This document shows positions 1 to 8,384 of a DNA stretch of 64,000 nt, in pieces. Each line of letters starts with the position of its first letter. Within the stretch, counting starts at the first letter, position 1. The notes below the pieces were generated by a model. The model had not been told where the DNA came from. It did no database searches and saw only the letters and a list, made by a program, of their open reading frames with translations. The stretch is taken from the NCBI RefSeq assembly GCF_020532645.1, contig NZ_JAJAUZ010000004.1, positions 162,128 to 226,127 on the forward strand, given 5' to 3'. Both the position numbers and the translations under genes were made by a program. The stretch is from Streptomyces bambusae (GTDB lineage Bacteria; Actinomycetota; Actinomycetes; Streptomycetales; Streptomycetaceae).

Positions 1-2734
1 TGCCGGGCGCCGCCGGCTCGGCGGTGGGCCCGTAGAACTCGCCGAACAGCCGGGCCGCCGGGTAGAAGGCGTCCCGCAGGGCGGTGACCTCCAGCTCGGC
101 GCGGACCAGGGTCATCCCCGGATCCGAGACGAGGACGGGGGCCGCGGCGGGCGGGCGCGGGGCGCGGGCCGCCGCCTGCAGGAACTGGCCGCCCGAGGCC
201 GCGTAGCTGATCGTCAGGAACTCGCAGGCGTGGCCGAACGGCATCGTGCGCGGCAGCCGGGCCGCGTGCCACGGCACCACGCCGAGCGTGCCGCAGGGCA
301 CCAGCACCAGCCGGACCGGGCCCGACCGGGACCGGCGGGCCGGGTTGGCGGCGGTGCGGGCGGTGAGGGCGGCCAGGACGGGGGACAGGGCGGCCGGATA
401 GGCCCAGTCGCACAGCGCCGTCAGAGCCTCCTCCCAGTCCGCTTCCGCCGCGGGGTCGGAGCCGTTGCCGCCGGACCGCGCCTCGGCGGCCGTGAGGTAG
501 TCCTCCAGGGGCTGCCGGCGCGCGGTCGCGAGCAGCGGCAGCTCGACGGCGAGGAGGCCGGTGTCCGGGCCGGCGAGGACCGCCTGGCCGGGCTCGTTCT
601 CGTCGCCGGGCAGCAGGTAGACCAGGGCGTCGGCGTCGCAGGCCGCCACGGCCCCGGCGAGTTCTGCCGGGGCGGGGGTCCGGAACGGGGCGCCGGCCGC
701 GTCGAAGCCGAGGGCCTTCAGCGCTTCGCGGCGCAGTCGGCTGGGGAGTTCGGCGGGGGGTGTGGCGGGGGGTGTGGCGGGGGCCGGGGCCGGGTGCGGG
801 GCGGGGTCTGCGGCGGGGTCTGCGGCGGGGGAACCGACGGTGGCCGCCCGCCAGGCGCCGGCGAGTGCGCGGTGGCCGCGGGCGGCGAGGCGGTCGGGCA
901 CGGTGGCGGACGCCGACGCGGCCTGGAGGACCAGCGCCCGGCCCAGTTCGAGGGTGGTCACCGCGTCTGCGGCGCGGCCGCGGGCGGCTGCCCAGCGGGC
1001 GGCCCGTACGGCGTGGTCGGATCCGGCCCTGGCCGACAGCAGGCCGTGTTCGGCGCCGAGCTGCAGGACGACCTGGGCGGCCAGGTGCCGGAGGGATTCG
1101 ACGGCCGTCTCGACCGCCGCGGTCTCGTCCTCGGCGCTGCCGGTGGCCGTCGCCCGGGTCCGCAGGGCCTCGGCGAGGGTGTGCAGGGCGCCGGACGCGA
1201 ACGGGACGCCGGGCGCCGAGGCCTGCAACCCGCTGCGCATCAGGCTCAGTTGGTCGATGAGCCGGTCGAGGTCTGCGGGGTCGTTCGTCAGCTGATGACG
1301 GAGGCTGAGCATGTGCGCGGCCGCGGCCTTCTCCGGGAGCGGGGCGTCGGGAGGCGGGGGTGCGGCCGGGCCGGGGCCCGGGTTCCGGCCGCTGAGCGCG
1401 GCACGGATCAGGCGGCCGGCCTCGGCCAGGTGGGCGGACGCGTCGCCGAGCACGCCGAACTCCGGCGGGGCCGCAGTCCGGTCCTCCAGGTAGGCGACCG
1501 CGCGCAGGAGGTCGGGGCTGCCGCCCTCCTGCAGGCCGCGGCGGCCGTACGCCACGGCCAGCGCCGCGCGCACGAGGTGCTGCACGGACTCGTCCGCGGA
1601 CGCGTCCGTCTCCATGGCGTGGAGTTCGGCGAGGACTTCGTCCAGGCCGGCGGTTCCGCCGTGCTCCTCGTGCTCGGCCGCGGAGATCCGGTCCAGCAGG
1701 CGGAGGGTACGGTGCAGGGCGGCGATGTGCGTGAACTCGCCGGTCGGGTCGTCGGCCAGGGTGCGGGCGTCCCGTTCCATGACCTCCGCGGCGCGGGCCG
1801 CGTCCAGCCGGCTGCCGCCGAGCAGGCCGCCCATCTGGACGAGCGGGCCGGACATCAGGCGCAGCACCTGGGTGACGGGGTGGTCGGCCGGCATCCGGCC
1901 GTGGGCGTCCCGGATGACCTCCAGGGCCCGGTTCAGCCGTTCCGGGTCGGTGGTGCGGATGGCCGTCAGGGCGTCCAGTGCGGTCGGCAGCAGCGCGGCG
2001 ATGCCGGTGTCCGCGACCGCGTTGTCGCGGCGTACGGTCTCGGGGGCGAGCCCGGTCGCGTCGCGTGGGGGTGTTGCCGTGTGCCGGATGAACTCGGCCA
2101 GGTCGCGCAGCTGTTGGCTGTGCGGGGAGGTGCCGGGCAGGGCCTTCTGCACCTCGTCCAGGAGATGGTTCTGGTCGGTGCCGGTGAGCAGCAGGTTCAG
2201 GAGCGGGGCGGCCGGGCCGATGGCATCGGGGCGCGGACCGGCGGTCACCTCGGCGGCGAGGGCCTTCAGCTCGGCCTCGCAGTCCGCGGCCTCTTCGGGG
2301 TGGCGGCTCAGCCAGGCGAGTACGCCGGACACGTCGCCGGGGGTGCCGTCGGGGCCCTGCCCGGTGAGGTTGACCGGGTAGACCACGGCCATCAGCATGC
2401 CGGCGGCGGCCTGCCGCTCCTCGGGGGGCAGCGGGGTCCCCGTGGCCGCCGCGCGGCTGCGGCGCAGGAGGTCTGCGGCGCGTTCGCGGTCCGCGGGCGG
2501 GCCGCCGGCGGCGTAGCGGACGGCGAGGGCGATGCCGAGGCGGGCGTGTGCGCGGTTGCCGTGGGCGGGGTCGTCCGCCAGGTGCTCTGCGAGCCGCTCC
2601 AGTTCTGCCACGACGTCGTCGTAGCGCTCCGGTCCCCGGGGTGGCGCCAGCCCCGGGGGCGGCATCAGCGCGCCCAGCCGGCGCATGGCGTCCCCCAACT
2701 GCGCGACCAGCGCGTCCCGTTCCCCTGAGCCCAT
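1..2734 (-). CDS. CHAT-domain protein, C-terminus cut by window edge
   Basis: The minus strand is open from an ATG at 2734, preceded by a GGGGGAAC ribosome site, to the left edge: about 911 codons without a stop. The first ~600 residues are Ala/Leu-rich and helical, with repeated AEHL, AELKALAAE and LRLLDRI type segments suggesting degenerate TPR-like repeats. Near residue 810 is LVLVPCGTLGVVPWHAARLP followed by LTISYAASG, which matches the CHAT peptidase-like core around its conserved His. The catalytic Cys would lie beyond the window. An Ala/Pro-rich linker near residue 650 (repeated PAPATPPATPP and PAADPAAD units) separates helical and CHAT parts. CHAT proteins are caspase-like and often act in defence or as predicted proteases; actinobacterial TPR-CHAT proteins are mostly uncharacterised. 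Transcribed divergently from the P450 gene. A long opposite-strand frame over the same bases is a codon-bias shadow. Confidence 0.82.
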   Translation of the reverse strand, partial: MGSGERDALVAQLGDAMRRLGALMPPPGLAPPRGPERYDDVVAELERLAEHLADDPAHGNRAHARLGIALAVRYAAGGPPADRERAADLLRRSRAAATGTPLPPEERQAAAGMLMAVVYPVNLTGQGPDGTPGDVSGVLAWLSRHPEEAADCEAELKALAAEVTAGPRPDAIGPAAPLLNLLLTGTDQNHLLDEVQKALPGTSPHSQQLRDLAEFIRHTATPPRDATGLAPETVRRDNAVADTGIAALLPTALDALTAIRTTDPERLNRALEVIRDAHGRMPADHPVTQVLRLMSGPLVQMGGLLGGSRLDAARAAEVMERDARTLADDPTGEFTHIAALHRTLRLLDRISAAEHEEHGGTAGLDEVLAELHAMETDASADESVQHLVRAALAVAYGRRGLQEGGSPDLLRAVAYLEDRTAAPPEFGVLGDASAHLAEAGRLIRAALSGRNPGPGPAAPPPPDAPLPEKAAAAHMLSLRHQLTNDPADLDRLIDQLSLMRSGLQASAPGVPFASGALHTLAEALRTRATATGSAEDETAAVETAVESLRHLAAQVVLQLGAEHGLLSARAGSDHAVRAARWAAARGRAADAVTTLELGRALVLQAASASATVPDRLAARGHRALAGAWRAATVGSPAADPAADPAPHPAPAPATPPATPPAELPSRLRREALKALGFDAAGAPFRTPAPAELAGAVAACDADALVYLLPGDENEPGQAVLAGPDTGLLAVELPLLATARRQPLEDYLTAAEARSGGNGSDPAAEADWEEALTALCDWAYPAALSPVLAALTARTAANPARRSRSGPVRLVLVPCGTLGVVPWHAARLPRTMPFGHACEFLTISYAASGGQFLQAAARAPRPPAAAPVLVSDPGMTLVRAELEVTALRDAFYPAARLFGEFYGPTAEPAAPG

Positions 2735-2972
2735 GCGTTCCCCCCGCCTCCCGGCCCGCCACTCCGGACGATGATGTCCCCTCCCCCTGCCCCCGATACC
2801 CCCCTGTCCTGATCCCGCCCAGACTTCGCCCGGGACCCGCCCCGTGTGCGAGCCGGGCCGCAGCTCTCCGGTGCTCCGCCCCCGGTGCTCCGCCGTGACC
2901 CCGCACAGCAGGCGGCAGGGGCAACTCCCGGGCCGGGGCGGGTTGTAGCGGGACCGCACAGGCCGCACTGTT

Positions 2973-4208
2973 GTGCGAGTGAATGATGACACCGTGTACC
3001 GGATCGATCCCGCCGGCGGCTGCCCCCACGCCCAGAACGCACGGCTGCGAGCCGCCGGCCCCGTCGCAGACGTCGTGCTGCCCGGCAACGTGCCCGGCGC
3101 CGTCGTGCTCGGCCACGACGCCCTCAAGGAGTTCCTGGCCCACCCGGACGTAGCCAAGGACGTCCGGCACTTCGCCGCCCTCCAGCAGGGCGGAATCCCC
3201 GCCGACTGGCCTCTGCGCGCCTTCGCGAACGCCCAGGGCATGCACACCGCCGACGACGCCGACCACCGCCGCCTGCGTTCCCTGGTCGGCTCCGCCTTCA
3301 CCGCCCGCCGAGTCGAGCGGCTCCGCCCGCGCATCGAGGAGCTGACCGCCGGATTCCTCGACGACCTCGACGCGGCCGCCCGCGCCGACGGCACCGCCGA
3401 CCTGCGCCGCCACTTCGCCCTGCCGCTGCCCATGAGCGTCATCTGCGAACTCCTCGGCGTGGACCCCGAGCACCGCGGCCGCCTCCACGAACTGTCGAAC
3501 AAGGTCGTCATCGCCACCAACACCACCCCCGCCGAGGCGATGGCCGCCGTCCTCGAACTCGTCGAACTGATGGGCGCCATCGCCGCCGCCCGCCGGGCCG
3601 CCCCCGGCGACGACCTCACCAGCGCCCTGATCGCCGCCCGCGAAAGCGACGGCGACCGGCTCAGCGAGGCCGAACTCATCGGCACCATGCGGCTGATGCT
3701 CGTCGCCGGACACGAGACCACCCTGAACCTCATCACCAACGCCGTCCGCGCCCTGTGCGCCCACCGCGACCAGCTGGACCTGGTCCGTTCCGGCAAGGCC
3801 GGCTGGGACGACGTCATCGACGAGACCCTGCGCTGGGACGGCCCCGTCAGCTGGTTCCCGTTCCGCTACCCGGTCCGCGACCTCACCATCGGGGGCACCT
3901 TCATCCCGCAGGGCACCCCCGTGCTCTCCGGCTACACCGCCGCCGGCCGCGACCCCGAGGCGTACGGCGACGACGCCGACCGCTTCGACCTCACCCGCCC
4001 GGCCGCCGCCCGCAACCTGTCCTTCGGCCACGGCGCCCACTACTGCCTGGGAGCCCCGCTGGCCCGCCTGGAGGCCGGCATCGCCCTGGAGCGGCTCTTC
4101 ACCCGCTTCCCGGACCTGGACCTGGCCGTGCCCGAGGCCGAACTCCCGCACCAGCCCAGCTTCATCGGCAACAGCGTCGAGGTCCTCCCGGTCCGCCTGC
4201 GCCCCTGA
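2973..4208 (+). CDS. Cytochrome P450
   Basis: A 411-residue soluble bacterial P450. The I-helix oxygen-activation motif AGHETT lies near residue 246, the K-helix ExxR (ETLRW) near 285, and the heme-thiolate loop FGHGAHYCLGAPLAR near 350-364 with the Cys ligand. Length fits class I actinobacterial P450s, which take electrons from a ferredoxin and reductase; neither is adjacent (the nearest ferredoxin is at 28.8 kb). The frame opens with GTG at 2973, with a second GTG at 2979; no strong ribosome site is visible, so the start is uncertain by a few codons. Divergent from the CHAT gene and convergent with the M6 protease, so transcribed alone. The substrate cannot be told from the sequence. Confidence 0.93.
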   Translation: MRVNDDTVYRIDPAGGCPHAQNARLRAAGPVADVVLPGNVPGAVVLGHDALKEFLAHPDVAKDVRHFAALQQGGIPADWPLRAFANAQGMHTADDADHRRLRSLVGSAFTARRVERLRPRIEELTAGFLDDLDAAARADGTADLRRHFALPLPMSVICELLGVDPEHRGRLHELSNKVVIATNTTPAEAMAAVLELVELMGAIAAARRAAPGDDLTSALIAARESDGDRLSEAELIGTMRLMLVAGHETTLNLITNAVRALCAHRDQLDLVRSGKAGWDDVIDETLRWDGPVSWFPFRYPVRDLTIGGTFIPQGTPVLSGYTAAGRDPEAYGDDADRFDLTRPAAARNLSFGHGAHYCLGAPLARLEAGIALERLFTRFPDLDLAVPEAELPHQPSFIGNSVEVLPVRLRP

Positions 4209-4216
4209 ACCACGGC

Positions 4217-4254
4217 ACCGGGGGCGCCCCGCACCATGGCGGAGCGCCCCCGGT
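4217..4254. terminator. Perfect 11-bp inverted repeat between convergent genes
   Basis: Arms at 4217-4227 (ACCGGGGGCGC) and 4244-4254 are exact reverse complements with a 16-nt loop. The site lies between the P450 stop (4208) and the protease stop (4290), the right place for a bidirectional terminator. There is no U-tract, as is usual in Streptomyces. Confidence 0.65.
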
Positions 4255-4289
4255 CCGAGGCCGCGCGGATCAGTTCACCCGCGCCTCGC

Positions 4290-6617
4290 TCACTGTGACG
4301 GGCCGACCTGAACGGTCGTCACCTTGCCGCCCGCGGCCTCCTTGAGCACGGAGATCCGCGTCCCCGTGTCCGGGACCTTCACGCCGACCATCGGCAGCTC
4401 GGGGTTCCAGTAGACGCCCTTGCGGTCGTCGAAGACGGACACCCCGGGCTGCTCCGGCACGATCACCGGCACGCCGTTGCGGTGCAGCAGCACCTCGCTG
4501 CTCGGCCGCAGCGAGAACGTCGCGTCGAAGGTCTGCGCCCGTGCGTTCAGCAGCGTCCCGTCGGTGTACCGCAGCGCCTGCGGCCGCGCGTCCACCGGCA
4601 GCAGCATGCCCGAACCCGGGTGCTGCTTCGTCGTGTTGTCGCTGTACGCGGTGTCCCACAGCCACACCAGGACGCCCTCCTGGTACGGGTAGAACTCGAC
4701 TGTGTCCTTGCGGACCGGGTCCGATCCCCAGCCGAAGTTGTACGGCCCGGTCTTCAGGTACGAGCCGTAGCCGACGTAGCGCCGGTTCTCCACCAGGTAG
4801 GCGCGCGGGTGCTCGGCCAGACCCGAACGCCCTTGAGTGCGCGACCACTTGACCGCGGTCCAGCCGTTGGCACCCTGCTCGGCCCCGTCCTTGACCAGGT
4901 CGCGGCCGCCCGCGGTGATCCGCAGGTCGTCGAACGTGACGCCCTTGCCGTGGGTGTTGCTGTCCGAGGTGACGCGCAGCCGCAGCTGCACCTGCGTACC
5001 GGCGAACCGGTCCAGCGGCACCGACAGGTCGGTCCAGCCCGTCGACGTACCCGAGACGCCGCGCGCCGGGACGGCCGTACCGCCGACCGTGCCGGGCAGT
5101 GCGGCCCAGGTGCGGCCGCCGTCCGCGGAGGCCTCCACCGTCAGGAAGTCGAAGTCCTGCTCGATGTCGTACCAGAGCTTCGCGTCGAGCCGCGGGGCGT
5201 CCGCCGCGGCCGTGCCCGCCAGGTCCACGGTGCGGCTCAGCGTGTTGTCCATGAAGTCGCCGGTGCCGCTCCACCACTGGCTGCCGCCCTCGAACGGGTC
5301 GGTGAGGTCGGTGGTGGTGACGGACGGCGGCAGGTGCACCAGCAGCGCCTGCGGGTTGTCCGTGTTGTAGCCCGAAACTCCCAGCACGGCACGGGTCTTG
5401 CGGCCCGTGTCGGCCTCCGTGTAGTCCAGCCAGCCCAGCTGGAGCTTGCTCCACGCGTCCAGGTCGCCCGGGTAGTCGCCCGTCGTGTTGCGGCCGCGGC
5501 CCAGGTACGAGGCGGACGACATCAGCGACCAGAAGTTGACGCTGTTGTCGCCGTCCGAGCTGTACAGGTCCGGCAGGCCCAGGTCGTGCCCGAACTCGTG
5601 GGCGAACAGGCCCACTCCGCTGTTCTCGCCGCCGGTCAGGTAGTCGCCCGCCCAGATGCCCGAGTCGCCGACCTGCGTACCGCCGGCCTTGTTGCCCTCG
5701 GGGCCGGCCGTGCCCGCCTGGTTCCAGTACGCGAACCAGCGGTGCGCCCACACGGCGTCCTTGCCCTGTGCACCGCCGCCCCAGGTCTGGTCCTTGCCGG
5801 CGTGGACGACCATCAGGTGGTCGAGGTAGCCGTCGGGCTCGTTGAAGTTGCCGTCGCGGTCCGCGTCGTAGCGGTCCCACACGTCGTACTCGGCGAGCTC
5901 CGCCTTGATCTCCGCGGCGCTGCGGCCCTTGGCCCGCTCACCGTGGTACCAGGCGTTGCTCGCGTCGCGTATGAGGTCCCAGTTGGTGCGGCACTGGCCG
6001 GGCTCGGAGCAGTTGTCCGTGCCGTAGCGGGCCTCGTTCCAGGGCAGCCGCACCCAGTCGGTGACGGTGCCCTCCATGTCGTAGCGGCCCGAGGACTGCA
6101 GCTTGTAGTAGTTGCGCAGACTGACCGCGCCGGGGGCGTCCGAGAAGAACTGCCGCTGGTAGTAGGCGCGGTCGAAGTCCTTGCGCCACACCGTGTGGTT
6201 GTCCGCCTTCGGCGGCTTCCCGATGGTGTTGTGGCGCGGCCCGGGCGTACCGCCGAACTTCGGCTTGCCCTCGTGCATCGTGGTGTTGTCCACCTGGTCG
6301 CCGAACTCGGCGAGGATGACGAACACCTTGTCCTTGCGCTCCTGCGCGAGTTCGACGTACCGCTTGCCCACCTTCACGCGCTGGGGGAGGGTGCCGTCGG
6401 CGCCGGGCTTGATGCGGCCGGCGGCCACCTGCTCCAGGGCCTGCCGGCGCAGCGCCTGGCGCTGGAGCTCCTGGGGTGCGGGCGGCGGCGCTTCGGCAGA
6501 GGCGGGCTTGGCCGGCGCCGGGGTCTGCGGCCCGGCCGCGGCCTGGGGTGCCGCGAGCGCGGGAGCGGTCAGCAGGGCGATGGATATCGCCGCTCCCGCC
6601 GCAATGAGTCTGCGCAA
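4290..6617 (-). CDS. Secreted M6-family (immune inhibitor A-like) metalloprotease
   Basis: About 775 residues. The proposed start is TTG at 6617, with AAAGGA 9 nt upstream, giving a Sec signal peptide (MRRLIAAGAAISIALLTAPALA) and a Pro/Ala-rich spacer. The zinc motif HEFGHDLGLPD near residue 337 (HExxH plus downstream Asp) and the flanking VILAEFGDQ and FWSLMSS segments fit peptidase family M6 (InhA). The C-terminal half carries beta-rich modules resembling those of other M6 enzymes (WYDIEQDFDF, FDDLRITAGG). An extracellular zinc endopeptidase is expected. The frame stays open upstream into the neighbouring oxidoreductase; that extension has no ribosome site and lies antisense-like to its codon structure, so it is excluded. 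A palindrome in the leader (6661-6670) may regulate it. Confidence 0.92.
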   Translation of the reverse strand: MRRLIAAGAAISIALLTAPALAAPQAAAGPQTPAPAKPASAEAPPPAPQELQRQALRRQALEQVAAGRIKPGADGTLPQRVKVGKRYVELAQERKDKVFVILAEFGDQVDNTTMHEGKPKFGGTPGPRHNTIGKPPKADNHTVWRKDFDRAYYQRQFFSDAPGAVSLRNYYKLQSSGRYDMEGTVTDWVRLPWNEARYGTDNCSEPGQCRTNWDLIRDASNAWYHGERAKGRSAAEIKAELAEYDVWDRYDADRDGNFNEPDGYLDHLMVVHAGKDQTWGGGAQGKDAVWAHRWFAYWNQAGTAGPEGNKAGGTQVGDSGIWAGDYLTGGENSGVGLFAHEFGHDLGLPDLYSSDGDNSVNFWSLMSSASYLGRGRNTTGDYPGDLDAWSKLQLGWLDYTEADTGRKTRAVLGVSGYNTDNPQALLVHLPPSVTTTDLTDPFEGGSQWWSGTGDFMDNTLSRTVDLAGTAAADAPRLDAKLWYDIEQDFDFLTVEASADGGRTWAALPGTVGGTAVPARGVSGTSTGWTDLSVPLDRFAGTQVQLRLRVTSDSNTHGKGVTFDDLRITAGGRDLVKDGAEQGANGWTAVKWSRTQGRSGLAEHPRAYLVENRRYVGYGSYLKTGPYNFGWGSDPVRKDTVEFYPYQEGVLVWLWDTAYSDNTTKQHPGSGMLLPVDARPQALRYTDGTLLNARAQTFDATFSLRPSSEVLLHRNGVPVIVPEQPGVSVFDDRKGVYWNPELPMVGVKVPDTGTRISVLKEAAGGKVTTVQVGPSQ

Positions 6618-6660
6618 CGTACGTGTCCTTTCCCAACGGTGGACGAGCGCAGGTAATATT

Positions 6661-6670
6661 TCACATGTGA
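6661..6670. promoter_or_regulatory. Palindrome TCACATGTGA upstream of the M6 protease
   Basis: A perfect 10-bp palindrome 44 nt upstream of the protease start, in an unusually AT-rich patch (AATATT beside it). It resembles half of a CRP-like or other dyad operator site. The regulator is unknown. Confidence 0.35.
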
Positions 6671-6766
6671 CAGGTGATGGATAGGGCTCGCGCACGCCGG
6701 AATCCGGACCGGCGGCCCTGCGGACCGAGGGCCCAGCGGATCGGAGGGCCGCCGTCCGTCCGGGTT

Positions 6767-8344
6767 TCAGCGCACGTTCACGGTGACCGTGTGCCAGCCG
6801 GTGGCCCCGTCCGGGAGGGTGCCGGTGCGCCGCCCCGTCTGGGTGCGGCCCTCGCCGTCGGTCGCCCGGACGGCCAGCTCGTGCCGCCCTCCGGTGGCCG
6901 TCCACTCCCACACCCACTGCCGCCAGGTGTCGGCCGAGTCCGCCGCGGCGAGCCGGGCCTCCTGCCACGGGCCCCCGTCCACCCGGACCTCCACCTTCGC
7001 GATCCCCCGGTGCTGCGCCCACGCCACCCCCGCGACCGCCACCCGCCCGGCCCGCAGCGAGGCGTACGGCCGCGGCGTGTCGATCCGCGACTGCGTCTTC
7101 ACCGGCGCCCGGGCGGCCCAGGACCGCTGCACCCAGTAGGCGTCGTACGCGTCGAACGTGGTGAGCCGCAGCTCCCGCAGCCACTTGCACGCGGACACGT
7201 ACCCGTACAGCCCCGGGACGACCATCCGGACCGGGAAGCCGTGCGCGAACGGCAGCGGCTCGCCGTTCATCCCGACGGCCAGCAGCGCGTCCCGCCCGTC
7301 CAGCACCGTCTCGACCGGGGTGCCGAGCGTCATGCCGTCCACCGACCGGGCCACCAGCTGGTCCGCGGGACCGCCCTGCGACGGCGGCCGCACGCCCGCC
7401 TCGCGCAGCAGGTCCGCCAGCCGTACGCCGAGCCACCGGGCATTGCCGACCAGCGTGCCGCCGACCTCGTTGGACACGCATGCCAGGGTGATGTCCCGCT
7501 CCACCAGCTCCCGGCGCAGCAGGTCCTCGTAGCGGAGGGTCAGTGGCCGGGTCACGCCCTCGCCGTGGATCCGCAGCGACCAGCCGTCGACGGTCGACTT
7601 CGGCACCACCAGGGCCGTGTCCACGCGGTAGAAGTCCCGGTTCGGAGTGAAGAACGGGCCCAGTCCGGGCACCTCCAGCTGCACCCCGGCCGGTACCGGC
7701 CGAGCAGGGGAGGCGGGCGGCGGCAGCTTCAGCGCCGCCCGCGCGGCCTCCGCCTCCGCCGCACCCGAGGCGTTCACCTGGCGCCCCACCAGGCCTGCGA
7801 GCCCCGACAGAACCACCGTTCCGGCGGCCAGCTGGACGAACCGGCGCCGGTCCGGCGCGGACCCGGTGCCCGTGTAGCCCGCCCGTACGCGGACGGCGAG
7901 CAGGTACAGCACCGCGGCCGCGGTCAGCCCCGCCACCGCCGAGGGCACGGCGTCGGCCGGCCGCCCCTCCGGTCTGCCGACCGCCGCCACCGCGCCGAAC
8001 AGGCCGAACGCGGCGGCCACCAGGGCGCCCGCCGGCGGCCGGCGCACCGCCAGCAGCCCGGCGGCCGCGGCGAACACGGCCAGCAGGGTCAGGATGCCGA
8101 GCTGGAGGACGAGCTTGTCGGAGGTGCCGAACGCACGGATCGCCCACTCCTTCACCACGGTGGGCGTCGCGTCGATCACCGCCCCGCCGACGGCCGTCAC
8201 CGGCCCCGACTGCGGCCTGACGACCGCCGAGGCCAGCTCCGCCACGCCCAGCGCGGCGAACCCGGCCACCAGTCCGCAGACGGCGCCCCGGCGCCGGCGC
8301 ACCGCGCGCCGGGCCGGGGTGTCGGAGATGTCCGCAAGGGTCAC
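6767..8344 (-). CDS. Membrane-anchored molybdopterin-dependent oxidoreductase
   Basis: 525 residues from a GTG at 8344 with GGAGG four bases upstream. The first ~160 residues hold about four hydrophobic helices. These are followed by a twin-Arg-like segment (DRRRFVQLAAG) and another helix, so the catalytic part is probably exported and tethered. The region from ~residue 230 is a sulfite-oxidase-type molybdopterin fold: TLACVSNEVGG provides the Mo-ligating Cys (~286), followed by NARWLGVRL, VDGMTLGTP and LPFAHGFPVRMVVPGLYGY. The C-terminal ~110 residues form the Mo-co oxidoreductase dimerisation domain (VRVDGGPWQEA). The natural substrate is unknown; sulfite oxidase activity should not be assumed. 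It lies 149 bp upstream of the protease gene on the same strand. Confidence 0.92.
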   Translation of the reverse strand: MTLADISDTPARRAVRRRRGAVCGLVAGFAALGVAELASAVVRPQSGPVTAVGGAVIDATPTVVKEWAIRAFGTSDKLVLQLGILTLLAVFAAAAGLLAVRRPPAGALVAAAFGLFGAVAAVGRPEGRPADAVPSAVAGLTAAAVLYLLAVRVRAGYTGTGSAPDRRRFVQLAAGTVVLSGLAGLVGRQVNASGAAEAEAARAALKLPPPASPARPVPAGVQLEVPGLGPFFTPNRDFYRVDTALVVPKSTVDGWSLRIHGEGVTRPLTLRYEDLLRRELVERDITLACVSNEVGGTLVGNARWLGVRLADLLREAGVRPPSQGGPADQLVARSVDGMTLGTPVETVLDGRDALLAVGMNGEPLPFAHGFPVRMVVPGLYGYVSACKWLRELRLTTFDAYDAYWVQRSWAARAPVKTQSRIDTPRPYASLRAGRVAVAGVAWAQHRGIAKVEVRVDGGPWQEARLAAADSADTWRQWVWEWTATGGRHELAVRATDGEGRTQTGRRTGTLPDGATGWHTVTVNVR

Positions 8345-8384
8345 AGGGCCTCCGTGCTGCGCTGATCCGTATGGGTGAAGACCG

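Noticed and set aside
230..2728. Long plus-strand frame over the CHAT gene
   Set aside because: Arg/Gly-rich shadow of the minus-strand gene; no ribosome site or family motif.
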